Below the pieces are notes generated by a model. The model had not been told where the DNA came from. It did not search any database and was given only the letters and a program-made list of their open reading frames with translations. From IMG/VR virus record IMGVR_UViG_3300007734_000562, positions 1 through 31,252 of that record: a DNA stretch of 31,252 bases; one strand, 5' to 3'. Below, piece after piece: positions 7,029 to 12,263 of the stretch. Numbering within the stretch: position 1 is the stretch's first letter; the number at the start of each line of letters is the position of its first letter. The stretch is from a virus. The translations under genes were made by a program, and so were the position numbers.

Positions 7029-7408
7029 AAGAACAAGAGTTGTTCCTCTGGCTTAAGTCACAAATGCCAGACTTAGAGCACTCACAAAATGAATACGATG
7101 GCTTTGATTGTGTGACTAAAGAGTTTAAGATGTTCATAGAACTTAAGTCCCGCAATACCCACTACGATACCTTGCTTTTGGAAAAGAAAAAGTATGACTT
7201 CTTAGTCGGTCAGGGTAAGGAGTTAGGTCTTAAGGCGTGGTATATTAACTCTACCCCCGAAGGAGTTTGGTCTTTTCTTTTATCAGATGTGGAGAACTTA
7301 GTGTGGGAAGAGAAGTGGCTACCAGTTACTACTGAGTTTGCTAATAAATCTAAGATGATGAAGGAAGTTACCTTCCTACCTACGACTGCGGGGTATAAAA
7401 TTAAATGA
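7016..7408 (+). CDS. PD-(D/E)XK-like nuclease, hypothetical
   Basis: The 130-aa protein shows YDGFD (Asp31) and FIELKSR (Glu42-x-Lys44), matching the D...ExK core of restriction-endonuclease-like folds, followed by a helix that starts DTLLLEKKKYD. It could be a small recombination or DNA-clearing nuclease. Two GTG starts are possible, 7016 and 7025; the second overlaps the upstream stop as GTGA and has GGGAAGA before it, so 7025 may be the true start. The fold is inferred from motif spacing only. Confidence 0.65.
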   Translation: MGRVKEQELFLWLKSQMPDLEHSQNEYDGFDCVTKEFKMFIELKSRNTHYDTLLLEKKKYDFLVGQGKELGLKAWYINSTPEGVWSFLLSDVENLVWEEKWLPVTTEFANKSKMMKEVTFLPTTAGYKIK

Positions 7409-8049
7409 GTATCGGCTGGGAACGTATCGAACCTTGGAAATATATTGTAGATGCTGTTGCCTCTGAATACTCACGCAAGTTTCAAGACATTGAACCTCAA
7501 GACTTAAGACAGATTCTCTATCAATGGTTTCTTGAACACCCCAATAAGTTGGATACTTGGGAGGCAATCGGTCAGAAAGATGCAAAGAATCTTATCTATC
7601 GTAGCCTGCGCAATCAGGCTTTAGATTACTGCCAACATTGGAAGGCTAAGTCTGGCGGTTATGAGACCAGCGACTTGTTCTTCTATGAGTCAGATATGGT
7701 TGAGGCCTTGCTCCCTCCTGTCTTAAGAGGTGAGTTCGGTGTGACACATAAACTAAATCTCGGTGGGCCTGCTCGCCCTTCTGCACCAAGTGAGGGTGGA
7801 AACCTGATGGCTATGATGATTGAAGTTGACCTTGGCTTTTGGAAACTGCACCAAGACGATAGAAAGTTATTGTTCCTGCGCTATGTAGAGGCGATGGACT
7901 TTGGAGATATTGCAAGCCAACTAGGTTTAGGCTCTGAAGATACCGCACGTATGCGTCACAAGCGGGCAATTAAGAAACTGATTAACAAGATTGGTGGATT
8001 CAAACCATTCCGCGATGAAGATGATGTTCCTATTGTGCGGGAAGATTAG
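7405..8049 (+). CDS. Sigma-factor-like DNA-binding protein
   Basis: The 214-aa protein ends in a sigma-70 region-4-like helix-turn-helix, residues about 152-197 (LLFLRYVEAMDFGDIASQLG, then RMRHKRAIKKL). The N-terminal part (DIEPQDLRQILYQWF, KDAKNLIYRSLRNQALDY) resembles a region-2-like helical domain of short phage sigma factors. It may redirect host RNA polymerase to phage promoters, perhaps late ones. Its start overlaps the nuclease stop (ATGA), and its last 20 bases overlap the 3' end of a leftward gene. Sigma activity is inferred; a transcription-regulator role without polymerase binding is also possible. Confidence 0.68.
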   Translation: MSIGWERIEPWKYIVDAVASEYSRKFQDIEPQDLRQILYQWFLEHPNKLDTWEAIGQKDAKNLIYRSLRNQALDYCQHWKAKSGGYETSDLFFYESDMVEALLPPVLRGEFGVTHKLNLGGPARPSAPSEGGNLMAMMIEVDLGFWKLHQDDRKLLFLRYVEAMDFGDIASQLGLGSEDTARMRHKRAIKKLINKIGGFKPFRDEDDVPIVRED

Positions 8050-8185
8050 CCTCGGCTGGGTCTACATACATCGCCTCTGAATAATTATTATAGAACTCTT
8101 CTATATCTTTGCCACTAGCAAACTGTAATGTTTCATTCTTTGGTTGGCAGTTGGAACAACCACCGCTCTCACATACTGCACACAT
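8030..8185 (-). CDS. 51-aa Cys-rich microprotein
   Basis: The N-terminus MCAVCESGGCSNCQ places Cys at 2, 5, 10 and 13, a compact four-Cys metal site, followed by an acidic helical tail. A strong AGGAGG (8192-8197 on the plus strand) lies 6 nt before the ATG, inside the end of the FmdB-like gene. It is the last gene of the leftward operon and overlaps the sigma-like gene tail to tail. No family is recognised. Confidence 0.75.
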   Translation of the reverse strand: MCAVCESGGCSNCQPKNETLQFASGKDIEEFYNNYSEAMYVDPAEANLPAQ

Positions 8186-8187
8186 CT

Positions 8188-8361
8188 CTAGCCTCCTGTC
8201 GAATAGAATCCAGTCCCTTTGAACTGAACTGCTGGTGATGAATATATCCTACTTGATACCTGCCCGCAAGGGCAACTAACTTCCTCATCTCGTTCTTCAT
8301 AGTTACGACTTAAGACTACAAGTGAATGACACTTGCGACAACGATACTCATATGTTGGCAT
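8188..8361 (-). CDS. FmdB-family zinc-ribbon protein
   Basis: This 57-aa protein starts MPTYEYRCRKC (Cys8, Cys11) and has CPC at residues 30-32 as the second knuckle, the standard FmdB putative regulatory zinc-ribbon layout. An upstream in-frame start would add a non-conserved extension, so ATG 8361 is preferred; AGGAG precedes it and it overlaps the previous stop (TAATG). FmdB-type proteins are common in Actinobacteria and their phages, and their precise role is unknown. Confidence 0.85.
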   Translation of the reverse strand: MPTYEYRCRKCHSLVVLSRNYEERDEEVSCPCGQVSSRIYSSPAVQFKGTGFYSTGG

Positions 8362-8492
8362 TAGAACTCCTGCCCTATGTACCAGAAGCCTAGGTCTATA
8401 TCCCAACCATATTTACTTAGACTAAACCCAATACCAAATCCGCTTTTGCGTCCCCAAATAAACCAGTATTTGCCTATCTTTTTTTCGCTCAT
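8361..8492 (-). CDS. 43-aa hypothetical aromatic/Gly-rich protein
   Basis: MSEKKIGKYWFIWGRK begins a short Trp/Tyr/Phe/Gly-rich protein of alternating aromatic and small residues. It may be a beta hairpin or membrane-associated. It overlaps both neighbours (ATGA at its start, TAATG at its end), which supports translation. No family is recognised. Confidence 0.65.
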   Translation of the reverse strand: MSEKKIGKYWFIWGRKSGFGIGFSLSKYGWDIDLGFWYIGQEF

Positions 8493-8677
8493 TCATCATC
8501 ACCGACAATCGTTGCAACTGGATTCCAACCTGAACTTAAATAATCTAACTTACTTGTAGTGTAATCAAGTTCCAATCCAGCAACTCTAAACCTTTCTATT
8601 GCTTCTTCTTTTGTTTCTGCCTTGAATATTCCCACAGACCTTATCTTTTGTGTTGCAACTACCTTATAATTATTCAT
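8489..8677 (-). CDS. 62-aa hypothetical protein
   Basis: The protein has the alternating strand-helix-strand pattern of a small alpha/beta fold, with KAETKEEAIERFR as the helix. It starts with ATGA overlap on the upstream zinc-ribbon gene and ends with ATGA overlap on the next gene. No function is recognised. Confidence 0.7.
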   Translation of the reverse strand: MNNYKVVATQKIRSVGIFKAETKEEAIERFRVAGLELDYTTSKLDYLSSGWNPVATIVGDDE

Positions 8678-8853
8678 TCATCTCTCCAATCTATCGGTGT
8701 TGGTGCGGTGCTAATTGCCCCACACTCCTTGCATTCCTGCCTTAAGTCATACCAACTTGCCTCCCTTGTCTCATCGTCCCACATTAGCGTGACGATAAAC
8801 ATTTTACAACCACATACACAGGTAGTTATTGGCTTACCTCTTAGGTCTAGCAC
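8674..8853 (-). CDS. 59-aa zinc-ribbon protein
   Basis: TTCVCGCKMF (Cys12, Cys14, Cys16) and ECKECGA (Cys41, Cys44) form a zinc-ribbon-like pair separated by a WDDETREASWYD segment. The start is GTG 8853, directly after the TAG of the transglycosylase-like gene with no gap. The stop overlaps the next ATG (ATGA). Similar zinc ribbons occur in actinophage early regions; function is unknown. It contains one CTTAAG in the sense direction. Confidence 0.72.
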   Translation of the reverse strand: MLDLRGKPITTCVCGCKMFIVTLMWDDETREASWYDLRQECKECGAISTAPTPIDWRDE

Positions 8854-9270
8854 CTAGTACCAACCCTTAGAGTGGTGCGCCCAAGCCCTGCACGGGGTGT
8901 CGTAGCGGTGCTTGATGTAGCGGTAGGCATTTAGTATCTGTATTGCGGGGTCTGTGCTTGTCTCGTTCATTAACTGCCCGATACCGAATGCACTTGAACC
9001 TGCTTGGTTTTTTGCATAATTATCGAAGCGACTTTCTTTCGTGAACAATTTATAAATACATTTCCTCTGTCTTAAGTCCCAACCATAGCCAGCCTTAGCA
9101 AACTTCATAGCCATAATCTTGTTGGCTTTCTTCTGCTCCATACTGGCCTTGGTTGGGATAGCAACGGGGTGTTTGAGTGTCAAATCTACATTGACACCGA
9201 CATCATTTCCTACGGGGATAAAGATTATTAACGCCGTCAATACTGCGACTGCTATAAATTGTTTTTTCAT
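8854..9270 (-). CDS. Secreted or membrane-anchored SLT-type transglycosylase-like protein
   Basis: The 138-aa protein starts with a basic N-terminus and a hydrophobic segment (about residues 4-20), a signal peptide or anchor. The C-terminal domain has FTKESRFDNYA (Glu79 as the likely catalytic acid), AGSSAFGIGQL (90-100) and the terminal RAWAHHSKGWY, typical of actinobacterial and actinophage SLT domains. Lytic transglycosylases cleave the glycan strand of peptidoglycan. It is not in the lysis cassette but is coupled to WhiB by ATGA, so an early role such as wall remodelling or superinfection exclusion is possible. Confidence 0.82.
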   Translation of the reverse strand: MKKQFIAVAVLTALIIFIPVGNDVGVNVDLTLKHPVAIPTKASMEQKKANKIMAMKFAKAGYGWDLRQRKCIYKLFTKESRFDNYAKNQAGSSAFGIGQLMNETSTDPAIQILNAYRYIKHRYDTPCRAWAHHSKGWY

Positions 9271-9620
9271 TTACTTATTATAGCAAGCAATCGCTTCACA
9301 TCTCTTAGGTGACGGCTCTCTGAGATGAGTTTTCTATTCGATGGGTTCTTCACGCTTAGAAGATACCTCTGTGTCATTAACATACCGCCCCAGATAGAAC
9401 TCGCACCCCCTGTGTACTGCATATTATCTGTCTCTATCCCCTGCTTAAAACATTCTTCTATGACTGGACATTTCCTGCATATTTGTATCGCCTCTACACT
9501 TCTTAAGACTTGCAACTTCTGCTCGTCCTCAAAGACTGAGTTCTCATAGTGCCACAGGTCAGGGTCGGGGTGTCCATTACAGAGACCCCTCTCGTGCCAC
9601 CCTTTATCTCTCAACCCCAT
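9267..9620 (-). CDS. WhiB-family Fe-S transcription regulator
   Basis: The 117-aa protein has the WhiB signature. Four Cys ligands (Cys14, Cys48, Cys51, Cys57) bind a 4Fe-4S cluster, SIWGGM (75-80) is the Gly/Trp turn, and a basic C-terminal tail (SRHLRDVKRLL) fits DNA contact. WhiB proteins are restricted to Actinobacteria and their phages, so this gene is the best host marker in the window. Known phage versions such as that of mycobacteriophage TM4 act on host whiB regulation and division. It overlaps the upstream gene by TAATG and the downstream gene by ATGA. Confidence 0.93.
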   Translation of the reverse strand: MGLRDKGWHERGLCNGHPDPDLWHYENSVFEDEQKLQVLRSVEAIQICRKCPVIEECFKQGIETDNMQYTGGASSIWGGMLMTQRYLLSVKNPSNRKLISESRHLRDVKRLLAIISK

Positions 9621-9847
9621 TAAACTACCAACTTAAGACTTAAGACAGGTAACACATTGACTGCCTCGCCCTTGTATTCATCTGTCCACTTAACATTTGA
9701 GTGCACTTGGTGTTCGTACAACCACTCGTCTTGCTCGGCATAGGTCATAGTTTTCCATTGTTCGGGTAGTTCTTGCTCAGGTGATAGCCATACATTGACT
9801 ACCTTCACTCCCTTTGTTTCATACACTACTTGAAAGTGTTGCGTCAT
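9620..9847 (-). CDS. 75-aa hypothetical protein
   Basis: The start is taken as ATG 9847 (MTQHFQVVYETKG), which overlaps the upstream stop as ATGA and has GAAGGGAG before it; an upstream ATG at 9889 is less likely. The protein has a beta-rich N-terminus and a Trp-rich acidic middle. Its last codons contain two CTTAAG hexamers in tandem. No family is recognised. Confidence 0.7.
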   Translation of the reverse strand: MTQHFQVVYETKGVKVVNVWLSPEQELPEQWKTMTYAEQDEWLYEHQVHSNVKWTDEYKGEAVNVLPVLSLKLVV

Positions 9848-10044
9848 TCTGTTGCTCCCTTCTCTGCTGGTAAGCAGGACACGCACCAACTACAGTCGTT
9901 ATCCTCTTTGAGTATCTGACCTTCAACATCTGCCCACACTATATCGTCTCTGTCTAGAGGTTCGCTACAGATAAAGCAATTAAAGGTTTGCTCTTCTTCC
10001 TCTGCATAAAAGAATGGGTCGTTAAGTGGTGGTTCGTATCCCAT
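9844..10044 (-). CDS. 66-aa zinc-finger microprotein
   Basis: FNCFICSEPL (Cys23, Cys26) and DCSWCVSCLP (Cys51, Cys54, Cys57) are CxxC knuckles separated by an acidic segment, as in small treble-clef or zinc-ribbon proteins. A very strong SD (AGGAGGT) lies just upstream in the preceding gene. It overlaps neighbours by TAATG and ATGA. Function is unknown. Confidence 0.75.
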   Translation of the reverse strand: MGYEPPLNDPFFYAEEEEQTFNCFICSEPLDRDDIVWADVEGQILKEDNDCSWCVSCLPAEKGATE

Positions 10045-10169
10045 TACTCTACCTCCTCTAATTTAGTCTGGCACTTTGAGCAATAGACATCTTGCCCCTC
10101 CCAATATCCTGCCCGACCACAATGCCAAAAAGATATATCTTTATCCTCTTTCATTTCCCATTTACTCAT
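10044..10169 (-). CDS. 41-aa Cys-rich microprotein
   Basis: WHCGRAGYWEGQDVYCSKCQ contains His16, Cys17, Cys30 and Cys33, a compact HC-x12-CxxC metal site in a 41-aa protein. SD-like GGGGGAAGAAGA precedes the ATG. It overlaps upstream and downstream genes by ATGA and TAATG. No family is recognised. Confidence 0.7.
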   Translation of the reverse strand: MSKWEMKEDKDISFWHCGRAGYWEGQDVYCSKCQTKLEEVE

Positions 10170-10267
10170 TCTTCTTCCCCCTCTGTCATTAGTCCGTAAT
10201 CTTTGAGTGCCTGTATCGCTTCCTTTAATGTCTTAAGTGCTAACTCTTGCTGTTCTTCTGTTGTCAT
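10166..10267 (-). CDS. 33-aa helical microprotein
   Basis: MTTEEQQELALKTLKEAIQA begins a predicted single amphipathic helix ending in an acidic tail. GAGGAG lies upstream within the preceding gene, and both ends overlap neighbours by ATGA. The codons LKT are encoded by a CTTAAGACA copy of the repeat hexamer. The coding call rests on coupling and SD; function is unknown. Confidence 0.6.
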   Translation of the reverse strand: MTTEEQQELALKTLKEAIQALKDYGLMTEGEEE

Positions 10268-10509
10268 TGTGATAACTCCTCATCTGTAAGTTCATCAAGG
10301 GTCAAACATAAGGATTCAGGGTTAGTCTCTTCCCAATCCACCGCCCATTTAGGTCTCTCGATTCGGTTGTAGTCTGCATTTGTAAATACTAAATCAAAAC
10401 CCTCGCCAGATTCCCAATAAAGATTTGCATAATAAGTTATATCTTCGTGCGTAAGGGTAATATGTTTTAAGTATGACTGTTCTATCTTTGTTGCTCCGTC
10501 AATTTTCAT
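10264..10509 (-). CDS. 81-aa hypothetical protein
   Basis: The start is ATG 10509 (MKIDGATKIEQSY), preceded by GACAGGAGAATAAG; the longer frame from 10566 would be out-of-frame reading of the upstream 25-aa gene. The protein alternates strands and acidic loops with several aromatics (YYANLYWESGEGF), perhaps a small beta fold. It overlaps the next gene by ATGA. No family is recognised. Confidence 0.7.
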   Translation of the reverse strand: MKIDGATKIEQSYLKHITLTHEDITYYANLYWESGEGFDLVFTNADYNRIERPKWAVDWEETNPESLCLTLDELTDEELSQ

Positions 10510-10510
10510 C

Positions 10511-10588
10511 TTATTCTCCTGTCTCTTTGTGTTCGCATTGGTTGATAGGGTATAAGCAATCTCCACAGATTACAACTGTGTCGCTCAT
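10511..10588 (-). CDS. 25-aa C-x2-C/C-x-H microprotein
   Basis: The peptide includes VICGDCLYPINQCEH, giving Cys8, Cys11, Cys18 and His20, enough for a zinc knuckle. The start-associated sequence copy at 10595-10612 supplies its SD. Its start overlaps the upstream stop (ATGA) and its own 3' end supplies the SD of the next gene. Very short, but these signals together support translation. Confidence 0.62.
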   Translation of the reverse strand: MSDTVVICGDCLYPINQCEHKETGE

Positions 10589-10737
10589 TTTTTATTCTCC
10601 TGTGTCTTAAGTTGTAACTCGTACTCGTTGAGTATGTTGTGCCAATAGTCGAAGTCATCGTTCGTTTTCGTGGCGTTGCGTTGCTCCCTTGCTTGCTTGG
10701 CAAGTTTGCGCGTGGCTTTCATCTCGGTCAGGTTCAT
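10585..10737 (-). CDS. 50-aa basic helical protein
   Basis: MNLTEMKATRKLAKQAREQR begins a highly basic N-terminal helix, then an acidic aromatic stretch (DDFDYWHNILNEYE). The start overlaps the upstream stop (TGATG). The last codons (QLKTQENKK) are encoded by the start-associated sequence of the next gene. A nucleic-acid-binding role is possible but unproven. Confidence 0.65.
   Translation of the reverse strand: MNLTEMKATRKLAKQAREQRNATKTNDDFDYWHNILNEYELQLKTQENKK
10595..10612 (-). promoter_or_regulatory. Start-associated sequence, variant copy
   Basis: On the minus strand the element reads ACTTAAGACACAGGAGAA, the repeat with an extra AC, just before the ATG at 10588. It lies inside the 3' end of the 50-aa gene. 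Confidence 0.75.
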
Positions 10738-11075
10738 CACATTCTCACCTTCTGTGAGTCAATAAAATCTTGAATTGAAAGAGAGTGTGTGGCTATCATT
10801 ACTATATCTCTTTCTAAAAAGACGGTGCAGGTCTCGTAAGATTCCTCGCCCCCCTCTGTGCCTATAAATAGCCCGAACCCTGTCTCGCTGTCCCAATCCT
10901 GTCCGATAAGTTGAGAGATAATGATTCGTAACTCGTAAGATGTATCACCTCGCCTTGCTTGCGCCTTCTCTAGTGCGTGTGCTAGGTCTTGGAACTTAGA
11001 CTCTCCTCCCCAATGGCTGTAAAGAGTGAGTGCTCCGTCTGCTGTAATGAATGTAAAGTTCGTCCGTGAACCCAT
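10737..11075 (-). CDS. 112-aa hypothetical protein, conserved-looking
   Basis: MGSRTNFTFITADGALTLYS, followed by HWGGES, recalls small proteins with an MGSR...LYSHWGG N-terminus found in phage and plasmid accessory regions, whose function is unknown. It looks globular alpha/beta, with a central helix DLAHALEKAQARRG. A start-associated sequence provides its SD. Its stop overlaps the next start (TGATG). Confidence 0.75.
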   Translation of the reverse strand: MGSRTNFTFITADGALTLYSHWGGESKFQDLAHALEKAQARRGDTSYELRIIISQLIGQDWDSETGFGLFIGTEGGEESYETCTVFLERDIVMIATHSLSIQDFIDSQKVRM

Positions 11076-11076
11076 T

Positions 11077-11220
11077 TTATTTCCCCTGTCTTAAGTCATA
11101 AGCCCGCACCCTAGCGAGCCCTCGTTTGTGTGCTGTCCATAATCTGTCTACTGCATTTCCAATTATTGCCATCACTCCAGCAAAAACTATTAAATAGCAC
11201 ACGATAAATAGTGACTCCAT
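11077..11220 (-). CDS. 47-aa single-pass membrane protein
   Basis: MESLFIVCYLIVFAGVMAII is a hydrophobic transmembrane segment, followed by a basic tail (RLWTAHKRGLARVRA). By the positive-inside rule the tail is cytoplasmic. The start overlaps the upstream stop (TAATG). The C-terminal codons DLRQGK are encoded by a start-associated sequence read in a different frame from other copies. Function is unknown. Confidence 0.68.
   Translation of the reverse strand: MESLFIVCYLIVFAGVMAIIGNAVDRLWTAHKRGLARVRAYDLRQGK
11081..11096 (-). promoter_or_regulatory. Start-associated sequence
   Basis: On the minus strand it reads ACTTAAGACAGGGGAA, upstream of the ATG at 11075, with AGGGG as the SD. It lies inside the end of the 47-aa membrane-protein gene. 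Confidence 0.8.
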
Positions 11221-11297
11221 TAGTTGCCCTTCTTTCTCTTGCCGTGTCTGCAAGTCTTATGATAAGGCCATAAGCCCTTACACATACGGCAGGTCAT
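11220..11297 (-). CDS. 25-aa C-x2-C/C-x-H basic microprotein
   Basis: MTCRMCKGLWPYHKTCRHGK gives Cys3, Cys6, Cys16 and His18, the same ligand type as the 25-aa protein at 10511-10588, in a very basic peptide. AGGAGG lies upstream, and it overlaps both neighbours by TAATG. It could be a minimal zinc knuckle that binds nucleic acid. No homologue is known to me. Confidence 0.6.
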   Translation of the reverse strand: MTCRMCKGLWPYHKTCRHGKRKKGN

Positions 11298-11464
11298 TAG
11301 TTGCCCTCCTTGCGTGCCTTGATTACCTTGCGAACCTTTAGCCCTGCGAAGATTAACACCGCAAGGATTACAGTCCTCCAAGGGATAAACATATCCCCGA
11401 AATATGTCGTGAGTTGTAGACTGTACTTATCGAATCCGAAATTCAAGAACTCTTCTGTGTTCAT
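11297..11464 (-). CDS. 55-aa single-pass membrane protein
   Basis: The start is ATG 11464 (MNTEEFLNFGFDKYSL), preceded by GACAGGAGAAAACAA, rather than the in-frame ATG at 11500. The protein has one hydrophobic segment (about residues 28-42, WRTVILAVLIFAGL) followed by a basic tail (KVRKVIKARKEGN). It is the first gene after a promoter-like gap that holds a Crp-type palindrome. Function is unknown. Confidence 0.7.
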   Translation of the reverse strand: MNTEEFLNFGFDKYSLQLTTYFGDMFIPWRTVILAVLIFAGLKVRKVIKARKEGN

Positions 11465-11544
11465 TTGTTTTCTCCTGTCTATGTCTTGCAAGATAAGCAT
11501 TCGCCTATCTAGTGCCCGCCTAGGGTCTCGCTCCCCGTGCCCCC

Positions 11545-11577
11545 TGTCAAGGGTGGCGGGCTGTGATGTTAGTCACA
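11545..11577 (-). promoter_or_regulatory. Crp/GlxR-type palindrome with downstream TTGACA
   Basis: TGTGATGTTAGTCACA (11562-11577) matches TGTGA-N6-TCACA exactly. On the minus strand it is followed after 11 nt by TTGACA (11550-11545), but the hexamer 17 nt later (GACCCT) is a poor -10. The gap 11465-11595 holds no gene. The site fits host Crp/GlxR binding; a phage regulator with the same operator is an alternative. Confidence 0.65.
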
Positions 11578-11595
11578 TTTGTGTCTTAAGTCCTG

Positions 11596-11739
11596 TTAGA
11601 AATTTGCATACAGTTCTTTTATGTCTTCAATCCTATCCATAACTAAGTCCAAGATAACTGTGTACAATTCTGGAGAGTCAAAGAGTGGGTCATTTAGTAA
11701 TCTTAGATACTCCGCTTCCAAGATTTCCAACTCGTTCAT
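11596..11739 (-). CDS. 47-aa acidic helical protein
   Basis: MNELEILEAEYLRLLNDPLF continues into a second helix (VILDLVMDRIEDIKELYANF), an all-helical acidic protein without Cys. Its SD comes from the start-associated sequence in the end of the upstream gene, one base away. It is followed by the Crp-site gap. Function is unknown; it is small enough to be an inhibitor or adaptor, but nothing shows this. Confidence 0.68.
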   Translation of the reverse strand: MNELEILEAEYLRLLNDPLFDSPELYTVILDLVMDRIEDIKELYANF

Positions 11740-11740
11740 T

Positions 11741-12097
11741 TTATTTTTCTCCTGTCTTAAGTAGTGAGCGGTTCAACATCTCATAGACTCGTTGCTCTAA
11801 GTCTGTGTCTATGTAATGGCGTGCGATGTCATCGAATGCACCAGAGCCAAACCCGATAAGCATTTGGGCAATAAGGTTGGCGGTGGTTTCGTTGCCTCTC
11901 CTGCGTTCGCGTTCTACAACCTCGGAAATGCTGTTCTCGAATGACTCCCGCAATTTTTCCGATAGCCAAGGCACATTGTGCGCCCCCTGTTGGTTAAGTA
12001 GCACCTTCATAGCGCGGTGAGCGGTGCGGTCATTGTCGACTACTAGGGTGTAATCTTGAGCGAATTGCTGGCGTATGGTGTTTTCTGTTGGTTCCAT
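11741..12097 (-). CDS. 118-aa hypothetical helical protein
   Basis: The 118-aa protein is mostly helical and charged (SEVVERERRRG, LEQRVYEMLN), with no metal or nucleotide motif. Its SD is a perfect start-associated sequence in the upstream gap. Its last codons (LKTGEK, stop TAA) are themselves the start-associated sequence of the next gene. It is more GC-rich than the virion genes. No family is recognised. Confidence 0.75.
   Translation of the reverse strand: MEPTENTIRQQFAQDYTLVVDNDRTAHRAMKVLLNQQGAHNVPWLSEKLRESFENSISEVVERERRRGNETTANLIAQMLIGFGSGAFDDIARHYIDTDLEQRVYEMLNRSLLKTGEK
11747..11762 (-). promoter_or_regulatory. Start-associated sequence
   Basis: On the minus strand it reads ACTTAAGACAGGAGAA, 8 nt before the ATG at 11739. 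It is inside the 3' end of the preceding gene, where it encodes LKTGE. Confidence 0.85.
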
Positions 12098-12104
12098 TTC
12101 TTGG

Positions 12105-12120
12105 TTCTCCTGTCTTAAGT
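12105..12120 (-). promoter_or_regulatory. Start-associated sequence
   Basis: On the minus strand it reads ACTTAAGACAGGAGAA, identical to the copy at 11747-11762, upstream of the ATG at 12097. This copy lies in non-coding DNA, so its conservation does not depend on encoding protein. Confidence 0.85.
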
Positions 12121-12177
12121 GGTAACGGGATACCTTCCCGCTTCCTGTGTTGTAACCCTCTCACGCCTGCCCCCGCT

Positions 12178-12209
12178 TGTCTAGCGTTTGCGGTGTGATG
12201 TTGGTCACA
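12178..12209 (-). promoter_or_regulatory. Crp/GlxR-type palindrome with downstream TAGACA
   Basis: TGTGATGTTGGTCACA (12194-12209) is followed on the minus strand after 10 nt by TAGACA (12183-12178). 17 nt further on, GAGGGT is a poor -10. The GTGAGA just before the -10 position is shared with the promoter at 12962-12990. The gap 12098-12263 holds no gene. Confidence 0.65.
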
Positions 12210-12263
12210 TCGTGCCCCCGTCGGATTGTGAACCCGTACCCGCAAGGCGGGGGCTGTTGTGTC

